Assembly (NCBI GenBank): GCA_022712835.1 | Contig: JAFLJU010000524.1 | Location: 1-13,426, forward strand | Reading direction: 5' to 3' | Origin: Desulfobacteraceae bacterium | GTDB taxonomy: Bacteria; Desulfobacterota; Desulfobacteria; Desulfobacterales; Desulfobacteraceae | DNA length: 13,426 bases | In this document: positions 6,601 through 12,481 of the stretch, one piece after another | Layout: every line of letters begins with the position of its first letter | Numbering within the stretch: the first letter of the stretch is position 1 | Made by a program: the position numbers and the translations under genes | Notes under the pieces: generated by a model | What the model was told of the DNA's origin: nothing | Seen by the model: only the letters and a program-made list of their open reading frames with translations | Databases searched by the model: none

Positions 6601-7630
6601 TCTGGGCCAGGGGCGGTTTGATCTTGGGGGTAGCCTGGGGTTGAACGCCAGGGCGGTTAACACCATGGATCTGGAACTCAACGCCCACCAGCTGAATCTT
6701 TCCATCCCGGATTTGATGGACATAAGTCTTAACTGCGGGTTGAAATTATCCGGAACCGATGGGGCATCGCAACTGAAAGGAGAGGTCGTTTTGCTAGAGG
6801 GCCGATACTATAAAGACATTGAACTGGATCTTATTTCAACGGCCACCCAGCGGACACGGAAAGTTTCACCCCTCACTGATAAAAAGCCGCCTGATTTTTT
6901 GAAAAATATCGGGCTGAATGTTAATATCAGCCGCCGGGAGCCAATGCTGGTGGACAATAACCTGGCCTATCTGGAAATCAGCCCTGATTTGACAATTAAG
7001 GGGACGGGGGCCACGCCTTTGCTGGCAGGACGTGCCCAGGTAGATTCCGGTCATATTAATTTTCAGCGGGCACAGTTTGAGGTAAAAAAGGGGGTGATTG
7101 ACTTTTTAAATCCCTATGCCATCGAACCTACCCTTGATATTGAAGGGGAAACACAAATTCGGGACTGGGCCATCACCTTGGCAGTTTCAGGTGTGCCGGA
7201 TAATCTTGAGTTCCATCTTTCTTCAAGTCCTAGTGAACCGGATGCCGATATCCTTTCATTGATCGCCTTTGGCAAGACCACCCGGGAGCTTCGGCAGGCA
7301 GACAGCGGGGGGCAGTCTTTCGCCCAGGGCATCCTGGCGGGGATGGTGGCCGATTCCCTCCAGAAAAGCTTGAAGGATTCCACTGGATTGGATCATCTGG
7401 AGATCAATACAAATGACCTAGGAACCGGTTCCAGTCGGGTAAATGTAACCGTTGGCACGGATCTGTCCCGGCAGATGACGGTTAAATACGGTGTGGACGT
7501 CAGAAACGGAGAGACGGTTTACCGGGTGACCACCGACTATAAATTGCTTGAAAAATTATTGATGAGCGGATACCAGGATACGGGTGGAAATTTTGGTGGT
7601 GAACTCAAATATAGATTGGAATTCAGATGA
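3638..7630 (+). CDS. tamB: TamB (translocation and assembly module subunit, DUF490)
   Basis: This 1330-residue protein is of the size usual for TamB (about 1250-1450). A single N-terminal anchor (about residues 8-30) would fix it in the inner membrane, with the rest spanning the periplasm as a beta-taco. Residues about 45-120 look AsmA-like (VEKLGINLFSGRVDIEGFHL). The long middle is beta-repeat. The conserved TamB C-terminal domain runs from about 1000, with GRYYKDIELDL near 1055, GRAQVDSGHINF near 1135 and ILSLIAFGKTTREL around 1205. In characterised systems this domain contacts the Omp85 partner. The start is TTG at 3638, six bases after GAGAGGTG (3625-3632); no in-frame ATG fits better. 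The stop overlaps the next start by four bases (ATGA), tying it to the Omp85 gene. Function would be outer-membrane protein assembly or phospholipid transport between membranes. Confidence 0.9.
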   Translation: MLNPGKKIRFLTGSVCSFLLVAVFGIHFFLGSGYFQNYLLTLVDDKIPGHLSVEKLGINLFSGRVDIEGFHLQGPENQELIRVKSLGVNLSWTRLLAGQIHLSSVFIVAPELSVQVLEDGSLDLLLAFVQGPSQAVGDSPGGLPFNILIDDFILKKGSISFAMPEKDLSLLVSGVNILMSDVNLLEEQGQLRAGFEAGKITRRGKPMLLNSSHIQAEFGDGRVSGILVQAVADGLDLTLKGSIQDVFHLPFLDITLESKMGLESLARVAGGGSPVLNGDVTLDLSVMGTIDNPEVTGNIHCDALGFKAETFRDVNLQWKMKDRLVSILSQGASKMGNLALTGTIDLGHGFPKGFSKPFDLNQIAYSLEATIAETQLSALPGKAGVQGRLTTRINMGGTGIDPRRIKADLTAQLMVTGLKVGGIAGKIAGGIAEAVDASLSLEMGLDKQIASIQSVRLTGPGISLAGHGQLNISDMAVSGKLDLGADDIGRLDSITGLKGKGSVQATVDIDGSFSSPIVSLTALGSHLGFNEFFLGDLRLTAGLNGSVVTAEIGGQDFSYNQARIKDITAKMGFSNGVLDIETFQISHGNSMITGACRATILDAELMPVTDPKFQLSLKGNSVLLEDFFSDLTGHFSINGQVKGTLSNLSGGLTIDGNTLVGGGQTIDHISSKILFENRILEIAKMEIQVCPGALVSIKGQVSPMDQSFHLHLDSKNFDLTCLNLVEKAGVEKGRVVLNVAARGSFQDPRVKGEIGILDLVILKEKQGVMDFLVEVNNRKLTVKGNLGPSLEGTYDLDTSVFSVGLDMAGLSLAPYFKLAGQPQLSGAITGKVRAEGQADALDRMRASADFSKIDITYGDKAFLKINDAGVTFENGMLYLPSTRIGLLEKGSFTVKGQGGLDRGLDFKGQGEIPLEIINSLVEGIESATGLIRVSASLGGTIAAPAVQGEVLFDGLGISMGQIEQDFTEVAGRIKLVPDKIEILGVKGNLGQGRFDLGGSLGLNARAVNTMDLELNAHQLNLSIPDLMDISLNCGLKLSGTDGASQLKGEVVLLEGRYYKDIELDLISTATQRTRKVSPLTDKKPPDFLKNIGLNVNISRREPMLVDNNLAYLEISPDLTIKGTGATPLLAGRAQVDSGHINFQRAQFEVKKGVIDFLNPYAIEPTLDIEGETQIRDWAITLAVSGVPDNLEFHLSSSPSEPDADILSLIAFGKTTRELRQADSGGQSFAQGILAGMVADSLQKSLKDSTGLDHLEINTNDLGTGSSRVNVTVGTDLSRQMTVKYGVDVRNGETVYRVTTDYKLLEKLLMSGYQDTGGNFGGELKYRLEFR

Positions 7631-10437
7631 ATCGGTTAACTATTATAGGCGTTTGGCTTGTTATCTTTGTTTTTTGTCTGGTTGGGTCCGGGGTTGGCAA
7701 AACCCGTGGTGAAAACCATGGGCAGACGATTTGTCAAATTGAGATTCAGATTCTCGGGGTAACAGGGGAAACCGGTCTCTTTGAGACCATCGCAAAAAAT
7801 TTGATCCAGTTATCCATTAAGGATGTGTATGCAATCGATCGAATGGAGCAGGCCATTGACCGACTATCGGATTCAAACCTGTTTAAATCCATCCATGTGC
7901 CGGACCCGGTAAAAACCTCCCAGGGCATTCAGCTTCGGTTTGAGCTGGTTCCCTACGGGCGGATTAAGGATATTAAAATTTACAAGGCCTTTCCCGTATT
8001 TAATACAGAGGTGTTAAATGCCATGACCTTTTTTACCGGAGAAGCCTTTCAGGAAGAGCGCCTTGGGGAGCAGCAGGAACGGGTGATCAACCTGTTTAAA
8101 AAACAGGGATTTATTGATCCCAAAGTTGTCCTGTCCGCCCAAAAAGATGAGGCCGATGGAAACTATGTGCTGTCGGTCCACATTGACAAGACTCAGTTTC
8201 TCCAGGTGAATCAGGTGCAGATCAAGGGGAATGATAGGTTCTCTTCATCCCGTCTGAAATTAAGAACCAAAACCTGGAAATCCTCTATTCTGTTTGGCAG
8301 CGCCAGCCGATTTATCCAGAAGGATCTGGACGAGGATGTTAAAAATTTTGTTGCTTTTTATCGGAACAAAGGGTTTGCCGATGTCATAGTTAGCGCAGAA
8401 GTTATTCTGGCACAAAAACAGGTGAATGTGCTGTTTCATGTTCAAGAAGGCCCCCAATATAAGATTGTCTTTGAAGGAAATGAACGGTTTTATGATTATA
8501 CCCTGAACAAAGAGATGACCCTGTTTAAGGACGGCAATAAGAATGATTTCGCCCTGAGAAAAAGTGTCCGCAACATGAAGAAAAAATATGCGATGCAGGG
8601 ATATCCCGATACAAGTATTGACCGAGAGGTAAAAGAGACAGTTCCCCCAAAGCCCTTTATGAAACAGGTCACCCTTGCCATCCATGAAGGAGATGAATAC
8701 CGTGTCGCAAGCATCCAAATCTCGGGAAATCAGGCCATCACTGAACAGGAAATTTCTAAGAGTCTGCTGACCCGGGAGCCAAGCTTGGGGAACCGAGGGG
8801 TATATGTCCCCAAAGTCTTGACCCAGGACATGAATGCCATTCGATCCCTCTACCTGAAGCAGGGGTACACCCAGACCCGGGTTAAAAAGCATATTCAGGT
8901 TTTGGCGGCACCGGATACAGACAAAGACGCTTTCAAACAGGTGGCGATTGCCCTTGTCATTGATGAAGGCGTCCAAACAAGGGTTGACCAAGTTCAATTT
9001 GATGGGTTATCCGTTTTTTCAATTGAAATTGCCATGGGTTTGATTTCCCTTGCCCCGGGGCAGGTCTATCGGGAGTATATGATCCAGGAGGATCAAACCC
9101 GTCTGAAACAAAAAATTTCAGAAATGGGGTATCCCAATATCCAGGTGAACACCACCACAAACTTAAGTCCGGACAAATCCCTGGTGAATCTGACCCATAC
9201 CATTGACCAGGGCCCCCATGTCAGGGTCGGTCAGATTTACTACACGGGCAATTTCAGGACAAAAGAATCCATCCTTGAAAATGAGATGGAACTTGAGCCT
9301 GGGGATTCTCTATCCCTGGCAAAACTGCTGGAGAGTCGGCGGAATATGATGAATGTCAATGCGATTGACTCCGCTCGCTTTAGAACAATCGGTCTGAAAA
9401 CCAAAGCACCAGAGGTGGATATCATTGTTGAGGTGGAGGAGAAAAAACCTTATTTTTTTGAAATAGGTACCGGGTATGATACGGAACGGCATTTTTACTT
9501 TAATTCAACGGTGGGGGATCACAATTTTCTGGGTCAAAATCTGGATCTTCAATTGACAGGAGAGATCAGCCAGATCGGGTATAAGGCAAATATGACCTTG
9601 TTGGAACCTAGGTTTTTGTATAGCCGGATCCGTTCCAGCACCCGGCTTTTTGGTGAAAAACAGGAAGAATTTAATAAAGATTATGGTACAGAATCCCAGG
9701 GGGTCTCCCAGGATTTTTCCCGACAGTTTTTGTCTAAGGAGCTGACCTTAAACTTTGGCTTGAAGTATGAATTTAGAAATCAATATCTCACACAGGATCG
9801 TGAATTAACCCCGGATGAGGTGGATGACTTTGAGCCGCGGCATATTGTGATGGCAAGTCCCGGGCTTGTTTACCAGACCACGGATTCCTATGTCCGGCCC
9901 AGGAAAGGCAATCTTTCCCTTTTCAATGTGGATGTTTCCCAGGGAGTTGATAACGATGTGGATGATTATATTAAATTTAGGCTGGATATCCGGTACTATT
10001 ATACCCTGTTTGAGCCTCTGGTAATCGCCATGAGGGGGTATTACGGATTTATCCAGCCTTATGGGAATAACAGCCGTGTGGCGGATGACCAATTGTTTTT
10101 CCTCGGAGGGACCGCAAGTGTCCGGGGCTTTGGCGAAAATCTTCTGGCCTATGATTCGGCCGGTAAGGCTGTTGGGGGGCGAGAAGCCATCCTGGGCAGC
10201 ATTGAAGCACGGTATGACCTGGGACTTAACTTTGAAGCCACCGCCTTCTACGATACCGGATCTATAGGGAAAACCCAGGGGAAAACGGACTCTAATGGAT
10301 TTCGTGATTCCGTTGGTCTCGGGCTCAGATATATGACCCCCATAGGTCCCATTGGTTTTTTGTATGGATGGAAACTAGATCCTCAGCCAAATGAAAGTAG
10401 CGGCAGCTTTCATTTTTCCATGGGGTATACCTTTTGA
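7627..10437 (+). CDS. BamA/TamA family Omp85 outer-membrane protein with about seven POTRA domains
   Basis: This 936-residue outer-membrane insertase-type protein has a signal peptide (about residues 1-24), then seven successive POTRA-like beta-alpha-alpha-beta-beta units that I place at about 33-111, 112-190, 191-277, 278-357, 358-450, 451-531 and 532-607. Each later unit opens with a strand of the type V-x-x-I-x-x-x-G-N and ends in a strand before 'EG' or 'QGP'. The Omp85 barrel follows (608-936), with the loop-6 motif VRGFGEN at 832-838 and a terminal Phe in SMGYTF. TamA proteins of Proteobacteria usually have three POTRA domains and BamA five, so the length is unusual. The ATGA overlap with tamB argues for a TamA-like role. 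A BamA role cannot be excluded from this window. Confidence 0.9.
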   Translation: MNRLTIIGVWLVIFVFCLVGSGVGKTRGENHGQTICQIEIQILGVTGETGLFETIAKNLIQLSIKDVYAIDRMEQAIDRLSDSNLFKSIHVPDPVKTSQGIQLRFELVPYGRIKDIKIYKAFPVFNTEVLNAMTFFTGEAFQEERLGEQQERVINLFKKQGFIDPKVVLSAQKDEADGNYVLSVHIDKTQFLQVNQVQIKGNDRFSSSRLKLRTKTWKSSILFGSASRFIQKDLDEDVKNFVAFYRNKGFADVIVSAEVILAQKQVNVLFHVQEGPQYKIVFEGNERFYDYTLNKEMTLFKDGNKNDFALRKSVRNMKKKYAMQGYPDTSIDREVKETVPPKPFMKQVTLAIHEGDEYRVASIQISGNQAITEQEISKSLLTREPSLGNRGVYVPKVLTQDMNAIRSLYLKQGYTQTRVKKHIQVLAAPDTDKDAFKQVAIALVIDEGVQTRVDQVQFDGLSVFSIEIAMGLISLAPGQVYREYMIQEDQTRLKQKISEMGYPNIQVNTTTNLSPDKSLVNLTHTIDQGPHVRVGQIYYTGNFRTKESILENEMELEPGDSLSLAKLLESRRNMMNVNAIDSARFRTIGLKTKAPEVDIIVEVEEKKPYFFEIGTGYDTERHFYFNSTVGDHNFLGQNLDLQLTGEISQIGYKANMTLLEPRFLYSRIRSSTRLFGEKQEEFNKDYGTESQGVSQDFSRQFLSKELTLNFGLKYEFRNQYLTQDRELTPDEVDDFEPRHIVMASPGLVYQTTDSYVRPRKGNLSLFNVDVSQGVDNDVDDYIKFRLDIRYYYTLFEPLVIAMRGYYGFIQPYGNNSRVADDQLFFLGGTASVRGFGENLLAYDSAGKAVGGREAILGSIEARYDLGLNFEATAFYDTGSIGKTQGKTDSNGFRDSVGLGLRYMTPIGPIGFLYGWKLDPQPNESSGSFHFSMGYTF

Positions 10438-10512
10438 TCAAGCGGTTTTTATTTAATTTTGCTTAATTTTATTTATGTTTATCCCATGAATTTAAAATTT
10501 TATTTGGCAATA

Positions 10513-10527
10513 AATTAAGTGTTAATT
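10513..10527. repeat. Short palindrome upstream of the -35 box
   Basis: AATTAA (10513-10518) and TTAATT (10522-10527) are perfect inverted arms around GTG, about 21 bases upstream of the -35 element. The same TTAATT word begins the longer palindrome downstream of the promoter, so both could be bound by one regulator. In AT-rich DNA a six-base palindrome is weak evidence. Confidence 0.25.
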
Positions 10528-10547
10528 ATTTTTCTCAATATAATTAG

Positions 10548-10576
10548 TTGACAATAAAGAATATCCAGGATAATTT
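10548..10576 (+). promoter_or_regulatory. Sigma-70-type promoter for the flavoprotein gene
   Basis: A perfect TTGACA (10548-10553) is followed by exactly 17 bases and TAATTT (10571-10576). The predicted transcript start is near 10583, giving a leader of about 178 bases to the ATG at 10761. A perfect inverted repeat begins about four bases after this start, so binding there could block transcription. Confidence 0.7.
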
Positions 10577-10586
10577 TCTTCATGAT

Positions 10587-10622
10587 TTAATTTATCTATA
10601 CAATGGCGTGTAGATAAATTAA
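10587..10622. repeat. Perfect 12+12 bp inverted repeat, candidate operator or leader hairpin
   Basis: TTAATTTATCTA (10587-10598) is the exact reverse complement of TAGATAAATTAA (10611-10622), separated by 12 bases. Its place at the expected transcript start suits an operator for a dimeric repressor. The XRE-cupin regulator encoded convergently downstream is a natural candidate. As RNA it would form an AU-rich hairpin at the very 5' end of the leader, which might instead stabilise the message. It is not followed by a U-run, so it is not an intrinsic terminator. Confidence 0.65.
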
Positions 10623-10650
10623 CGAGACGGACAAAGGTGTCTATTCCGGT

Positions 10651-10695
10651 ATGATTTACGGGAAGATGCCTTTTTGCGTTTTGAAGGAGCCATAA
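10651..10695 (+). CDS. 14-codon leader ORF, speculative
   Basis: In the leader of the flavoprotein gene an ATG at 10651, with AAAGGTG at 10633-10639, opens a frame MIYGKMPFCVLKEP ending in a TAA at 10693-10695. It shows no run of one amino acid that would signal classical attenuation. It may be a chance ORF. Confidence 0.2.
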   Translation: MIYGKMPFCVLKEP

Positions 10696-10760
10696 AAGGG
10701 ATTCTCTTGTGGGATATATCTTGGAGAAGTTGACAACCATATGAAAGGAGAGAAGCACCC

Positions 10761-12419
10761 ATGGAAATGAGATTTTCGAGTTTAAATGATGCCCTTGGAA
10801 CAAAAAATCGTGGAAATGCCTGTGAATCGAGCTTGTGTACCTTGTGCAGAGCCGATTGCAAGGGCAAATGTGAAACCTGGCTATCCAGCATGGTGGGCCG
10901 GAAACTTCTGTATCCCAGAAGTTTCGGTCTTGTTACCGCCGGGGCCAATAATACCACTCATGTCGGAGTTTCTTACAATTCCCTGAGAATCCAGGGGTAT
11001 GCCTATGGCGCCCAGGGTCTTTCAGGAAACCTGACCTCCAGTGCAGACGATTGCATTTTTCCCAATGTCAGCCTTGAGACTGAATTTGGAAAACGCCGGA
11101 AGACAAAAATTCGCATGCCATTGATGACCGGCGCCCTGGGGTCTACCTTAATTGCGGAAAAATATTGGGATTCTTTTGCCATTGGCGGGGCCCTCCTCGG
11201 TATTCCGGTTGTAATCGGAGAAAATGTGGTGGGGGTGGACAAAAATTCCGAGATCGCCGGCGGTGAAACCAAACAGGGCAAGATCAAGAGCGCACCGGAA
11301 CTGGATCGCAGAATTGAAACCTATTTAAGATATTTTGATGGGTATGGGGCCATTATTGTTCAGCTCAATGTTGAGGATACACGCAACGGGGTGGCGGAAT
11401 ATGTGGTGGATAAATATGGGGACAAGTGTATTATTGAACTTAAGTGGGGACAGGGGGCCAAAAATATCGGCGGCGAAATCCAGGTCAGAAGCCTGGAGTA
11501 TGCCCAGTTCCTGAAAAAGAGGGGATATGTGGTGGATCCGGACCCCTCTCTACCCGAAGTTCAGCAGGGGTTTGAACAGGGCGCCATCAAATCCTTTGCC
11601 CGGCACAGCCGTTTAGGGAGCACAAACCTGCCCACCGTCACCCATGTCCAGGAAGATTTCATGAACAGCGTGGAATACCTTCGGGGGATCGGGTTTGAGA
11701 GAATCACATTGAAAACCGGTTCTTACGGAATGGAAGAACTGGCCATGGCCATAAAATTTGCCACGGACGCCGAGCTGGATCTGCTGACCATTGACGGTTC
11801 CGGCGGTGGTACCGGCATGAGTCCCTGGAATATGATGCAAAGCTGGGGGGTTCCCTCCATCAACCTCCATGCCAAGGCCCACGAATATGCCAGTATCCTG
11901 TCTGCCAAGGGAAAAAATGTGGTGGATATGTCCTTTGCCGGCGGGTTTGCCCTGGAAGATCATATTTTCAAAGGGCTTGCCCTGGGCGCTCCCTATACCA
12001 AACTCATCTGCATGGGCCGGGGCATCATGATTCCCGGATTCCTGGGTGCCAACATTGAAGGGGCCATTTATCCGGAAAGAAGGGCCGCGGTCAACGGCAA
12101 CTGGAATGAATTGCCCAAGAATGTTCTCCAGGTCGGGAAAACAGCCGATGAAATTTTTGCCGGCTACCACAGCCTGGCGGATAAGATCGGTAAAGATGAA
12201 ATGAAAAATATCCCCTATGGCGCCATCGGCTTTTACACCCTGGCAGACAAGTTGGGTTGCGGGCTACAGCAGCTCATGGCCGGTGCCAGGAAGTTCTCCT
12301 TAAATGAGATCACCCGGCATGAAATTTTTTCCGGCAACAGGGAAACCGCCGTGGAAACCGGCATTCCCCATGTGACGGATGTGAACAACGAGAGTGCGAA
12401 AAAAATACTCAATTCTTAA
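10761..12419 (+). CDS. Glutamate-synthase-type FMN-binding protein with N-terminal cysteine cluster
   Basis: This 552-residue cytoplasmic flavoprotein matches the FMN/TIM-barrel synthase domain of glutamate synthase without the glutaminase domain. Visible barrel motifs are ELKWGQGAKNIGGEI (226-240, the GltS 'GAKP-GG' site), TIDGSGGGTGMSP (343-355, FMN phosphate loop) and DMSFAGGFALEDHIFKGLALGA (389-410). An N-terminal cluster C21, C26, C29, C33, C37 probably binds an iron-sulfur centre. The cysteine triplet that holds the 3Fe-4S cluster in classical GltB is not present: only C417 remains in ICMGRGIMIP. It therefore likely belongs to the 'FMN-binding glutamate synthase family', related to archaeal-type GltB and N-methylglutamate synthase subunits, and the substrate is uncertain. 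AAAGGAGAG (10744-10752) supports the start. It is probably transcribed alone from the promoter at 10548 and converges on the regulator gene. Confidence 0.88.
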   Translation: MEMRFSSLNDALGTKNRGNACESSLCTLCRADCKGKCETWLSSMVGRKLLYPRSFGLVTAGANNTTHVGVSYNSLRIQGYAYGAQGLSGNLTSSADDCIFPNVSLETEFGKRRKTKIRMPLMTGALGSTLIAEKYWDSFAIGGALLGIPVVIGENVVGVDKNSEIAGGETKQGKIKSAPELDRRIETYLRYFDGYGAIIVQLNVEDTRNGVAEYVVDKYGDKCIIELKWGQGAKNIGGEIQVRSLEYAQFLKKRGYVVDPDPSLPEVQQGFEQGAIKSFARHSRLGSTNLPTVTHVQEDFMNSVEYLRGIGFERITLKTGSYGMEELAMAIKFATDAELDLLTIDGSGGGTGMSPWNMMQSWGVPSINLHAKAHEYASILSAKGKNVVDMSFAGGFALEDHIFKGLALGAPYTKLICMGRGIMIPGFLGANIEGAIYPERRAAVNGNWNELPKNVLQVGKTADEIFAGYHSLADKIGKDEMKNIPYGAIGFYTLADKLGCGLQQLMAGARKFSLNEITRHEIFSGNRETAVETGIPHVTDVNNESAKKILNS

Positions 12420-12432
12420 GGAACGTTCTTGT

Positions 12433-12477
12433 CCAAGGGCATAGGGTCCTGTGTGAAGAGGGACCCTGTGCTTTTGG
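12433..12477. terminator. Long stem between convergent genes, probable bidirectional terminator
   Basis: Bases 12433-12449 pair with 12461-12477 over 17 positions (three G-T wobbles, with a perfect AGGGTCC/GGACCCT core) around an 11-base loop. It begins 14 bases after the flavoprotein stop and ends 5 bases from the stop of the opposing regulator gene. Four T residues lie within the 3' arm but no long U-run follows on either strand, so it is strong as a structure and middling as a terminator. Confidence 0.7.
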
Positions 12478-12481
12478 AAAT

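Larger units (their letters stand above)
10438..10760 (+). other. AT-rich regulatory gap before the flavoprotein gene
   Basis: These 323 bases hold no convincing full-size gene. The first 100 bases are very AT-rich, with repeated TTAATTTT words and no clear terminator for the tam operon. A promoter at 10548-10576, palindromes at 10513-10527 and 10587-10622, and a leader of about 178 bases with a 14-codon ORF make up the rest. The ribosome site AAAGGAGAG (10744-10752) for the next gene is strong. I looked for known riboswitch folds and could not assign one by eye. Confidence 0.7.

Noticed and set aside
8260..8997. Long minus-strand open frame (245 codons) opposite the Omp85 gene
   Set aside because: It lies wholly inside a well-supported coding region, has no recognisable domain, and is the usual antisense shadow of a long gene.
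10729..10734. Second TTGACA just upstream of the flavoprotein gene
   Set aside because: The expected -10 position falls on the ribosome-binding site and near the start codon with no TATAAT-like sequence, so it is unlikely to be a promoter.
11613..12170. Minus-strand open frame (185 codons) opposite the flavoprotein gene
   Set aside because: Gly/His/Pro-rich antisense shadow of a conserved gene, with no domain and no independent support.
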